Origin: Sphingomonas sp. ATCC 31555
GTDB lineage: Bacteria; Pseudomonadota; Alphaproteobacteria; Sphingomonadales; Sphingomonadaceae
Direction of reading: 5' to 3'
DNA length: 64,000 nucleotides
Assembly (NCBI RefSeq): GCF_000282895.1
Contig: NZ_ALBQ01000027.1
Location: 111,765-175,764 of the forward strand
Within the stretch, counting starts at the first letter, position 1, and each line of letters begins with the position of its first letter. The translations under genes were made by a program, and so were the position numbers. This document shows positions 35,042 to 43,254 of the stretch, piece by piece. The notes under the pieces were generated by a model that worked only from the letters and a program-made list of their open reading frames with translations, did not search any database and was not told the DNA's origin.

Positions 35042-35764
35042 ATGGATTCTATCGCTACGATTAAATCGCGTCGGGGACTGCTCAAGTCGGCGCTGGTCAT
35101 GGCAAGCGGCGCAGCGGTCTCTGCCTGCGCATCGCGCACGATCGGCTCGATGGCGTCGCATTCGCCAGCCCCGGTCCATCCGCCGGTGAAGCCCGCGCCC
35201 GCCGCGCTGGCTCCGGCCCCCAAGGTGGCTGCCGCTGCGCGCGTCACCCCGCAGGGCATTCGGCCCGAACTGTTCAAGCGCGCCACCGCCGCGCTCGATC
35301 GTCATTCGGTGCGGGTCGACACGCACGATCGTATCGCAATCGCCGATTTCTCGCTGCCGTCGTCGGAGGCGCGCTTCTTCCTTGTCAACATGGGCACCGG
35401 CGAAGTCGAAACGCTGCTGGTATCGCACGGCATCGGATCGGATCCTGCCCATACCGGCGTGCTGCAGCGCTTCTCGAACCAGATCAATTCGGAGGCGACC
35501 TGCGAAGGCGCCTTCCTTACCGCCGATTATTATGTCGGCAAGCACGGCGATTCGCAGCGGCTGATCGGGCTGGATCCGACCAACAACAACGCGATGGCGC
35601 GTGCGATTGTGATCCATTCTGCCTGGTATGCGAACCCGGACATGATCTCGAAGCACGGCAAGCTCGGCCGAAGCCAGGGCTGTTTCGCAGTCGGCGAACG
35701 CCAGCTCGCCAAGGTGTTCGAACGCCTCGGCCCGGGCCGCATGATCTACGCCGCCAAGGCATAA
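35042..35764 (+). CDS. Murein L,D-transpeptidase catalytic domain protein (YkuD_2 type)
   Basis: 240-residue exported protein. The N-terminus carries a twin-arginine-like stretch SRRGLLKSALVMASGAAVSA followed by Cys29, so it may be a Tat-exported lipoprotein. A Pro/Ala-rich linker (about 41-66) leads to the catalytic domain, with His192 in VIHSAWY and Cys214 in GRSQGCFAV, the SxGC pattern of L,D-transpeptidases. Such enzymes form 3-3 cross-links or attach proteins to peptidoglycan. A hairpin follows the stop. No partner gene is evident. Confidence 0.85.
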   Translation: MDSIATIKSRRGLLKSALVMASGAAVSACASRTIGSMASHSPAPVHPPVKPAPAALAPAPKVAAAARVTPQGIRPELFKRATAALDRHSVRVDTHDRIAIADFSLPSSEARFFLVNMGTGEVETLLVSHGIGSDPAHTGVLQRFSNQINSEATCEGAFLTADYYVGKHGDSQRLIGLDPTNNNAMARAIVIHSAWYANPDMISKHGKLGRSQGCFAVGERQLAKVFERLGPGRMIYAAKA

Positions 35765-35774
35765 CCACGGATCG

Positions 35775-35793
35775 AACCCGCCTCCGCGGGGTT
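35775..35793 (+). terminator. Hairpin after the L,D-transpeptidase gene
   Basis: AACCC...GGGTT with inner GC pairs, 11 bases after the stop and before the nadE ribosome site. No T-run. Confidence 0.3.
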
Positions 35794-35826
35794 GGCAGGC
35801 CATGGTCCCCGGCATAGGAGACAGGC

Positions 35827-37878
35827 ATGTCCGAACCGCACCCGTTTTTCGCACTGCATCGCCATGGAATGATCCGGGCAGGCGTCTGTACGCCGCTGGG
35901 CACGGTGGCCGATCCGGCCGCCAACGCGCGCGCCGCGATTGCGCTGGCCAAGCAAGGGGATGCGGCGGGTGCGGACCTGCTGGTCTTCCCGGAACTCAAC
36001 GTCACCAGCTATGCGATCGATGATCTGCATCTTCAGGATGCTATCCTGGGCGCCACCCAGGCGGGCATCGCCGCGATCGTCGAGGCAAGCCAGACGCTGA
36101 AGCCGGTGCTGCTGGTCGGCGCGGCGCTGGAGCGGAACGGGCGCCTGTATAACTGTGCGGTCGCGATCGCCCGGGGTCGTATTCTGGGCGTGGTGCCCAA
36201 GACCTATCTGCCCAATTATCGCGAATATTATGAGAAGCGCTGGTTCGCCTCGGGCTCCGGCCTGCGCGATCTCGATATCACCGTGGCGGGTCAGACGGTG
36301 CCCTTCGGCCCGGACCTGCTGTTCGCGGCCGAAGACCTGCGCGATTTCGTCTTCCATATCGAGATTTGCGAGGATTATTGGGCGCCGCAGCCCCCGTCCA
36401 CCGAAGGAGCGATGGCAGGCGCGCTGGTGCTGTGCAATCTTTCCGCCTCGAACATCGTGATCGGCAAGGGGCGCGAGCGCGAACTGCTCTGCGCCTCGCA
36501 AAGCTCGCGGACAATCGCCGCCTATCTCTATTCCGCCTCCGGTCCGGGGGAAAGCACCACCGATCTCGCCTGGGATGGCCAGGGGCTGATCTATGAATTC
36601 GGCGAAAAGCTCGCGGCGTCGCAGCGTTTCGAACTCGCGGATGCGATCACCTATGCCGATCTCGATCTCCAGCGGCTGCGGCTGGAGCGGATGCGCGACG
36701 GCACCTTCAACGACAACGCGCGCAATGCCGGTCACCCCGAAACCCGCTTTCGGCGCATTGGCTTCGCCCACCAGCCGGATTTCGCCGATCGTGGGCTGAT
36801 CCGCCCGATCCGGCGCTTCCCCTTCGTGCCCAACACGCCGGCCGCGCTGGAGGAGGATTGCTACGAGGCGTTCAACATCCAGGTAGAGGGGCTGCGCCAG
36901 CGCCTCGCCTCGACGAAGAGCAAGGCGCTGATCATCGGCGTGTCCGGCGGGCTCGATTCCACCCATGCGCTGATCGTCGCCGCGAAGGCGATGGACCGGC
37001 TCGGGCGGCCCCGCACGGATATCCTCGGCTATACCCTGCCGGGCTTCGCGACGAGCGAGGGGACCAAGTCCAATGCCTGGGCACTGATGCGCGCGATCGG
37101 CGTCACCGCGGCGGAGATCGATATCCGTCCCACCGCCCGGCAGATGCTCGCCGATCTCGGCCATCCCTTCGCCGATGGCGAGCCGGTCTATGACGTGACG
37201 TTCGAGAATGTGCAGGCGGGCCTGCGCACCGATTATCTGTTCCGTCTCGCCAATCACCACCACGGCTTCGTGCTCGGCACCGGCGATCTGTCGGAACTCG
37301 CGCTCGGCTGGTGCACCTATGGCGTCGGCGACCAGATGAGCCATTACGGCGTCAATGCCGGAGTGCCCAAGACGCTGATCCAGTATCTGATCCGCTGGAG
37401 CGTGGAGAGCGGCCAGTTCGACGGCGAGGCGGCGACGGTGCTGCTGTCGATCCTCGATACGGAGATTTCACCCGAGCTCGTCCCGGCCGATGCCGACGGC
37501 AAGATGCAGAGCACGCAGGACCGGATAGGTCCCTATGAACTTCACGATTTCTTTATCCACCACACCACCCGCTCCGGCCTCCCCCCCTCTAAGGTAGCAT
37601 TTCTCGCCTGGCACGCATGGAAGGATGCAAAAACGGGTCAGTGGCCGATCGGCTTCCCGTCGGAGGGCCGCAACCACTATGATTTGGCGACGATCGCCAA
37701 GTGGCTTGAAACTTTCTTGTTCCGCTTCTTTCAAACCAGTCAGTTCAAGCGATCGGCGCTGCCCAATGGTCCGAAGGTCTCCGGCGCCGCCGCGCTCAGC
37801 CCGCGCGGCGACTGGCGCGCACCGTCAGATAGCGTAGCGACGACTTGGATTGAGGAACTGCGCGCTGCCCTACCCTGA
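35827..37878 (+). CDS. nadE: Glutamine-dependent NAD+ synthetase
   Basis: Final enzyme of NAD synthesis; amidates nicotinate adenine dinucleotide using glutamine and ATP. 683 residues, two domains. The N-terminal nitrilase-type glutaminase (about 15-290) has Glu56 ([11 protein letters not shown]), Lys125 ([17 protein letters not shown] core) and Cys181 (IEICEDYW). The C-terminal synthetase has the ATP loop [13 protein letters not shown] (371-383) and [19 protein letters not shown] precedes the ATG. With pncB this gives a nicotinate salvage route except for the adenylyltransferase step. The stop is 4 bases from that of the convergent kinase. Confidence 0.96.
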   Translation: MSEPHPFFALHRHGMIRAGVCTPLGTVADPAANARAAIALAKQGDAAGADLLVFPELNVTSYAIDDLHLQDAILGATQAGIAAIVEASQTLKPVLLVGAALERNGRLYNCAVAIARGRILGVVPKTYLPNYREYYEKRWFASGSGLRDLDITVAGQTVPFGPDLLFAAEDLRDFVFHIEICEDYWAPQPPSTEGAMAGALVLCNLSASNIVIGKGRERELLCASQSSRTIAAYLYSASGPGESTTDLAWDGQGLIYEFGEKLAASQRFELADAITYADLDLQRLRLERMRDGTFNDNARNAGHPETRFRRIGFAHQPDFADRGLIRPIRRFPFVPNTPAALEEDCYEAFNIQVEGLRQRLASTKSKALIIGVSGGLDSTHALIVAAKAMDRLGRPRTDILGYTLPGFATSEGTKSNAWALMRAIGVTAAEIDIRPTARQMLADLGHPFADGEPVYDVTFENVQAGLRTDYLFRLANHHHGFVLGTGDLSELALGWCTYGVGDQMSHYGVNAGVPKTLIQYLIRWSVESGQFDGEAATVLLSILDTEISPELVPADADGKMQSTQDRIGPYELHDFFIHHTTRSGLPPSKVAFLAWHAWKDAKTGQWPIGFPSEGRNHYDLATIAKWLETFLFRFFQTSQFKRSALPNGPKVSGAAALSPRGDWRAPSDSVATTWIEELRAALP

Positions 37879-37882
37879 CGGC

Positions 37883-39481
37883 TCATCGCCGGCACACCTT
37901 CTGGATGTGGTGCAGCAGTTCCTTCGATTCGAACGGCTTGCGCAGGATGGTCACATTGGGTGCGACGGCATCCAGTTTACTGGAATCGGCGAACCCGGTG
38001 ATCAGGATTACCGGGAGCTCGGGATCGATCGCGGCGACCTGTTCCGCGACTTCGCTGCCACTGAGGCCTGGCATGGCGAAGTCCACCACTAGCGCGCCGT
38101 AGCGCTTTGCCCGCACCAGCGCGATTCCGCTTTCGCCATCCGCCGCTTCCGCAACGGTGGCACCCGCCGCACACAGCGTTTCGATCAGCGATCCGCGAAC
38201 ATGATCGTCGTCGTCGACCAGCGCTACCTCTGCCCCGGAAAGATCGACCCGTTCGTCATGCGCGGCATCGTCCTGCACGTCCCGCCGCGGTTCCACCGTC
38301 GCGATCGGCAGGACCAGCGTGATCGCCGTTCCACGACCGACATCGCTGTCGATCGTAAGCGTACCGCCGGATTGCCGCATGACGCCGAACGCCATCGACA
38401 GGCCCATGCCCGTTCCCTTTCCGACGCCCTTGGTGGAAAAGAAGGGCTCGACGGCGCGGGCCAGCACATCCGGCGTCATGCCGGTCCCCGTGTCGGACAC
38501 GGTAAGCGCCACATAATCCCCGACGGGCAGATCCGCCGCAACCTTGCCGCTGCGCAGTTCCGCCGAGATCGTCAGCAACCCGCCTTCGGGCATCGCATCG
38601 CGGGCGTTGAAAGCGAGATTCAGAATCGCGAGTTCAAGCTGGAGTGCGTCGGTCTGCACGTTCCAGACCGGGTCGATCCGCTCGATCCGCACCCGGCTGA
38701 GCGGCGCCACCGCGCGTTCGACCAGCCCGGCCATCCCGCCGACCAGATCCGCCAGTCGCACCGATTTCACGTCAAGTCGCTGCTTGCTGGAAAAGGCGAG
38801 CAGCTGTCCGGTGAGCTGCCGTCCACGCTCCACCGCATCCAGCGCGCTGGACGTCCAGCGGATTACGCGATCCGCATCGTCCGGCTTGCGGGCGATCAGT
38901 TCCAGATTGCCGGCGATCGCCTGAAGCAGATTGTTGAAGTCATGCGCGATTCCCCCGGTCAGCTGCCCGACGGCCTCCAGCTTCTGCGCCTGCAGCAGCG
39001 CGGCTTCCACACTTTCCCGCTGCGCCACTTCGGCCTTCACATCGGCAAGCGCAGCGTCGCGCTGTTCCACCATCGCCGCCAGTTGCGCATTCGCTTCCTT
39101 CAGTTTCTCGGAAGACGGCAGTCGGACCAGCCGCGGAAGCAAGGGCCAGAGCAGGATGGCCGTTGCGACCGAGGCGGCCGCCGTGATCAGCTTGACGATC
39201 GCTTCAACGCCGTACAGCGGATAGAAGAGCGTGATGATTCCCATCACATGGGTCAGCCCGCAGGCCAGGATGAAGAGGCCGAAGCACCAGAAAATCCAGC
39301 CGAAAATAAGATCCTTGCGCCGACGTATTAGTGTGACGAGCGCGATCGGGATGGAAAAGTAGGCAATCGCAATCAGCGTGTCGGCAATGATGTGGGACCA
39401 CAGCAGCGTCGGCTGCCAGAACAGGCAATAGCCATGCGGAGCGTAGTTTCCACTCCAGAAGGCAGCAAGCACGCGTTCCAT
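37883..39481 (-). CDS. Hybrid histidine kinase with an ethylene-receptor-like membrane domain
   Basis: 532 residues, start ATG 39481 after AGGGGG. Three hydrophobic helices (about 27-52, 58-82, 90-118) form a domain that matches the ethylene-binding domain of plant ETR1. Asp34 and Tyr41 (ADTLIAIAYFSIP) and Cys74 and His78 (ILACGLTHVMG) have the same spacing as ETR1 Asp25, Tyr32, Cys65 and His69, where Cys65 and His69 bind copper. A coiled coil (about 123-165) leads to the kinase: His180 in GGIAHDFNNLLQAI, then the ATP domain to about 395. A receiver domain (about 417-532) has Asp467 in LVVDFAMPG. Homologous domains bind ethylene in cyanobacteria. The ligand here is inferred. Confidence 0.9.
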   Translation of the reverse strand: MERVLAAFWSGNYAPHGYCLFWQPTLLWSHIIADTLIAIAYFSIPIALVTLIRRRKDLIFGWIFWCFGLFILACGLTHVMGIITLFYPLYGVEAIVKLITAAASVATAILLWPLLPRLVRLPSSEKLKEANAQLAAMVEQRDAALADVKAEVAQRESVEAALLQAQKLEAVGQLTGGIAHDFNNLLQAIAGNLELIARKPDDADRVIRWTSSALDAVERGRQLTGQLLAFSSKQRLDVKSVRLADLVGGMAGLVERAVAPLSRVRIERIDPVWNVQTDALQLELAILNLAFNARDAMPEGGLLTISAELRSGKVAADLPVGDYVALTVSDTGTGMTPDVLARAVEPFFSTKGVGKGTGMGLSMAFGVMRQSGGTLTIDSDVGRGTAITLVLPIATVEPRRDVQDDAAHDERVDLSGAEVALVDDDDHVRGSLIETLCAAGATVAEAADGESGIALVRAKRYGALVVDFAMPGLSGSEVAEQVAAIDPELPVILITGFADSSKLDAVAPNVTILRKPFESKELLHHIQKVCRR

Positions 39482-39551
39482 CCGACCCCCTGCGGCCGGT
39501 CGCCCGGCACAAACCTATACGAGGACTAGCGCATGGAAAGCGAAAGCGGAA

Positions 39552-40082
39552 CTAAGGAAAAAAACCGGACACGCCCGCGAGATCTTCCGGAGAGTTGATG
39601 TTCGGAATCGGCTCCGGCCAATCGATTGCCTTCGCACCGATCCGCGCCGCCCACCCCCGCATCGAGGCCTTGGCATCTTCCGCCAGATGCAGGTCGCACG
39701 TTGCCGCCCAGTGGGTCGGCCACACGCCCAGGACCGGCAATTGCGCGACATAGGCCGCTTGCTCTTCTGCCGCCAGGAGCGCCAGCAGCGCGTCCGGCAG
39801 CACCGGCGTGTCGCAAGGTGCGACCAGCACCGTCGCTGCGCCACGCGCGGTGCCCGCGTGCAACGCGGCGTTCAGGCCAGCAAGCGGCCCTCGTCCCGTT
39901 TCGGGGCGATCCAGCACCCCATCGCCATCAATGCGCCCGCATAGGATTACGCTCGAGCAATACCGCGCCAGTTGCGCGGCGACGTGATCGATCAGCGTGC
40001 GCCCACCCAAGCGCGCCAGTGCCTTGTCCGACCCGAACCGCTGCGCCCGACCGCCTGCCAGAATGGCACCGATCGGCTTCAT
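39552..40082 (-). CDS. mobA: Molybdenum cofactor guanylyltransferase
   Basis: Transfers GMP to molybdopterin to form the bis-MGD cofactor of DMSO-reductase-family enzymes; 176 residues. The nucleotide-binding motif is GAILAGGRAQRFGSDKALA; VAPCDTPVLP is the second conserved loop with its metal Asp. The ATG overlaps the fdhD stop (ATGA). It is slightly short compared with E. coli MobA (194). The target enzyme is probably the YdeP-type oxidoreductase divergently encoded next to fdhD. Confidence 0.9.
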   Translation of the reverse strand: MKPIGAILAGGRAQRFGSDKALARLGGRTLIDHVAAQLARYCSSVILCGRIDGDGVLDRPETGRGPLAGLNAALHAGTARGAATVLVAPCDTPVLPDALLALLAAEEQAAYVAQLPVLGVWPTHWAATCDLHLAEDAKASMRGWAARIGAKAIDWPEPIPNINSPEDLAGVSGFFP

Positions 40083-40828
40083 GGTACCAGCGCCAGCAGC
40101 GCATCGGATCGCACCAGCGCGGCCAGCCGCAAACCGGCGGCGCGAGCGCGCTCCGCTGCCAGCTCGGTGGGCGCGGAGATTGCCGCGAGCATAGGGCATC
40201 CGGCCAGCACCGCCTTTTCCACCAGCTCGAACGAGCAGCGCGCACTGATCAGTGCGAAGCCCCCGTCCCAGCCAAGGCCGCCCCGCGCCATCGCGCCAAT
40301 CAACTTGTCGAAAGCATTGTGCCGCCCGACATCCTCGCGCACCAGCCGGATGCCGCCATCCACCGCGCACAGCGCAGCGGCATGCGCCGCCCCCGTTACC
40401 CGGTTTAGCGGCTGGTGTTCGCGAAGCGCCGAGGCCGCCCGGAAGATCGCAGTCGTGGAGGCCTCCGTCGCCTGCTCGATTGGCGGCAAGGGGCGCAACG
40501 CGGCCTCCAGGTTCTCGATGCCGCACAAGCCGCAACTGGAATCGGTCGTTCGGTGACGCACACGTTCGATCACTGTAGTAGGATCGGCCAGCGTGACGCG
40601 TAGGATCACGCCGCGCTCGGCTTCATGCGTCTCCACGTCTACGGGCGTGCCCAACCGCTCGGCGGCGACGAAACCATAGGCGAAATCGGCCAGATGAGAG
40701 GGGGTCGCCATCATCACGGCATAGCCAATCCCGTTGATTTCGATGGCGATTGGCACTTCGGGCACCAACGGGCGTTGAATCCGGGTCTCCGACCCCTCCG
40801 GCGTAACGCGATTGAACCACATTTCCAT
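40079..40828 (-). CDS. fdhD: Formate dehydrogenase accessory sulfurtransferase FdhD
   Basis: Sulfur carrier that passes sulfide to the Mo centre of formate dehydrogenases and related oxidoreductases; 249 residues. The two functional cysteines are in SSCGLCGIE. RPLVPEVPIAIEINGI and VREDVGRHNAFDKLIG are family signatures. Two ATGs (40828 and 40822) are possible. It is coupled to mobA and divergent from the YdeP gene with a 66-base gap, so one regulatory region could serve both. Confidence 0.92.
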   Translation of the reverse strand: MEMWFNRVTPEGSETRIQRPLVPEVPIAIEINGIGYAVMMATPSHLADFAYGFVAAERLGTPVDVETHEAERGVILRVTLADPTTVIERVRHRTTDSSCGLCGIENLEAALRPLPPIEQATEASTTAIFRAASALREHQPLNRVTGAAHAAALCAVDGGIRLVREDVGRHNAFDKLIGAMARGGLGWDGGFALISARCSFELVEKAVLAGCPMLAAISAPTELAAERARAAGLRLAALVRSDALLALVP

Positions 40829-40894
40829 GTGGCCAGAATAGGCGCTCAGTCCCCGAAGGGTATAGGAGAAAGGCAGAGATCAAGGAGCGGCGCG

Positions 40895-43156
40895 ATGGCC
40901 CGGGCAAAAGACGGCACGATCCACTATTCAGGGCCAGAAGGTGGCTGGGGCTCGCTGCGCGGCATGGCGCTGGTCGCAGGCGCCGAAAGGCCGAGCCCGG
41001 AAGCGCTGTCCACGCTCGCGCGACAGAACAAACCGGGTGGCATGATGTGCACCTCCTGCGCCTGGACCAAGCCGGCCAAGCCGCACATGTTCGAATTTTG
41101 CGAGAACGGCGCAAAGGCTACGCTCTGGGATCTTACCACCCGCCGGGCGACACCCGAGTTCTTCGCCCACCATACGCTTAGCGAACTGCGCGGCTGGAGC
41201 GACCATGACCTGGAACAGGCCGGCCGGCTCACCAGCCCGATGCGCTACGATCGCGCGACGGACAAATATTTGCCCTGCACCTGGGAAGAGGCGTTCCGCG
41301 CCATCGGCCGCAAGCTTCGGGGTATTCCCGCCAAACAGACCATTTTCTACGCCTCCGGAAAGGCAAGCCTAGAGGCAAGCTATGCCTGGGCGCTGTTCGC
41401 GCGGCTCTATGGCCACAACAACCTGCCCGACAGCTCCAACATGTGTCACGAAACCACCTCGGTGGCGCTGAAATCGACAATCGGCGCGCCAGTTGGCACC
41501 TGCCTGCTCGAAGATTTCGAGCATTGCGACGCGATCTTCTTCTTCGGCCAGAATACCGGGACCAACAGCCCGCGCTTCATCCATACGCTGACGGCGGCGC
41601 GCAAACGCGGTGCGAAGATCGTCACCTTCAATCCGATCTATGAAAAGGGCCTGCTCGAGTTCCGCAATCCGCAGAGCACGCAGATGGTGACGGGCGGCAA
41701 AACGGAAATTTCGTCCCATTACTATCAGCTCAAGGCTGGTAGCGACATCGCCGCGATGATCGGCATGGCCAAGCACGTTCTCGCTGAGGAAGATCGCCGC
41801 GGCGGCGTGCTCGATCACGCCTTTATCGCAGAGCACACCCACGGCTTCGAAGCCTTCGCGGAGAAGGCGCGCACCACCAGCTGGGAAACCATCGAGGCCG
41901 AAACAGGCCTTGCCCGGGCTCAGATCATCGAGGCGGCAGACGTCTATATCGGCGCCGAGCGTGCCATCGGCATCTGGGGGATGGGCCTCACCCAGCATCA
42001 TGGCGGTTACGACAACGTCGCCGGCGTCGTGAACCTGATGCTCCTGCGCGGGAATATCGGCCGACTGGGCGCCGGCGTATCGCCGGTGCGCGGCCATTCG
42101 AACGTGCAGGGCCAGCGCACCGTAGGCATATCTGAGAAGCCCGAACTCGTGCCGCTCGATCGGCTCGCCGAACAATATGGCTTCGACCCACCCCGGGACG
42201 AAGGCTACACCACGGTCACTGGCTGCGAGGCGATCGTTGCGGGCAAGGTGCGCGCCTTCGTCGGCCTTGGCGGCAATTTTCTGCGCGCCGTTCCCGATCA
42301 CGGCGTTATGGAAAAGGCTTGGACCAGCATGGACCTAACCGTCCAGATCGCCACCAAACTCAATCGCGGCCAGCTGTTCTGCGGCGAAACCGCCTACCTC
42401 CTTCCCTGCCTCGTTCGGTCCGAGCAGGACATCCAGAACGACACGCCGCAGGTCGTGACGATGGAAGACAGCCTCAGCTGCATCCACGGCTCGATCGGTG
42501 AGGCCAAGCCGGCCAGTCCGCATCTCAAATCGGAAATGGCGATCGTAGCCGGGCTGGCACAGGCGACGCTCGATCCCAATCCGCGCGTGCCCTGGGCGGA
42601 ATGGGCGGTGGACTATGCCGCGGTACGCGACGCGATCGAAGCCACCTATCCCGAAATGTTCCGCAACTTCAACCAGCGGCTGTTCACCCCCGGCGGCTTC
42701 TTCAAGGGCAACAGCGCCCGCGAGCGAAACTGGAAGACGAAGAGCGGCAAGGCCGATTTCACCGTGCCAGCAGCGCTCAACGCCACCGGCTTTGCGGCAG
42801 AAGAGGGCTTGTACCGCCTTATAACTCTGCGCTCCAATGATCAGTTCAACACGACGGTCTATGGCTATTCCGATCGCCTGCGCGGGATCGAAGGCAAACG
42901 CGACGTTGTGCTGATCAACCCCGACGAAATGGCGCGCGCTGGGCTACGCGAGGGGCAGCGCGTGGCGCTTGTGGGCGACGCATCGGACGGCGTCGATCGG
43001 GTTGTGGAGGGCCTGGAAGTGCTGCCGTTTAACCTTCCAGATAGTTGCCTAGCCGGCTATTATCCCGAGCTGAACCCGCTGATTGCGCTACGCCATCACG
43101 ACCAGGCTTCCCACACTCCGGCTGCAAAGTCAGTTCCCGTCCGCATCCGCATCTAG
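40895..43156 (+). CDS. FdhF/YdeP family molybdopterin oxidoreductase
   Basis: Bis-MGD oxidoreductase, 753 residues, no signal peptide. ATG 40895 follows AAGGAGCG. N-terminal cysteines C52, C55 (MMCTSCAW) and C69 (FEFCENGAK) resemble those of YdeP. The MGD-binding parts include SSNMCHETTSVALKSTIG, FFGQNTGTNSPR and GHSNVQGQRTVGI. Length matches E. coli YdeP (about 760), a protein linked to acid resistance whose substrate is not settled. The neighbouring mobA and fdhD supply cofactor maturation. No electron-transfer subunit is seen, so its redox partner is unknown. Confidence 0.88.
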   Translation: MARAKDGTIHYSGPEGGWGSLRGMALVAGAERPSPEALSTLARQNKPGGMMCTSCAWTKPAKPHMFEFCENGAKATLWDLTTRRATPEFFAHHTLSELRGWSDHDLEQAGRLTSPMRYDRATDKYLPCTWEEAFRAIGRKLRGIPAKQTIFYASGKASLEASYAWALFARLYGHNNLPDSSNMCHETTSVALKSTIGAPVGTCLLEDFEHCDAIFFFGQNTGTNSPRFIHTLTAARKRGAKIVTFNPIYEKGLLEFRNPQSTQMVTGGKTEISSHYYQLKAGSDIAAMIGMAKHVLAEEDRRGGVLDHAFIAEHTHGFEAFAEKARTTSWETIEAETGLARAQIIEAADVYIGAERAIGIWGMGLTQHHGGYDNVAGVVNLMLLRGNIGRLGAGVSPVRGHSNVQGQRTVGISEKPELVPLDRLAEQYGFDPPRDEGYTTVTGCEAIVAGKVRAFVGLGGNFLRAVPDHGVMEKAWTSMDLTVQIATKLNRGQLFCGETAYLLPCLVRSEQDIQNDTPQVVTMEDSLSCIHGSIGEAKPASPHLKSEMAIVAGLAQATLDPNPRVPWAEWAVDYAAVRDAIEATYPEMFRNFNQRLFTPGGFFKGNSARERNWKTKSGKADFTVPAALNATGFAAEEGLYRLITLRSNDQFNTTVYGYSDRLRGIEGKRDVVLINPDEMARAGLREGQRVALVGDASDGVDRVVEGLEVLPFNLPDSCLAGYYPELNPLIALRHHDQASHTPAAKSVPVRIRI

Positions 43157-43254
43157 CGGGTGCGGCGGAGCCGCGACGAACCTCGCGATTTTTCCGGCTT
43201 GCGAAAAAAGATGCGTTGCGACAACGCTGACGGTCAATTGCAGGAGAGGAAGAC

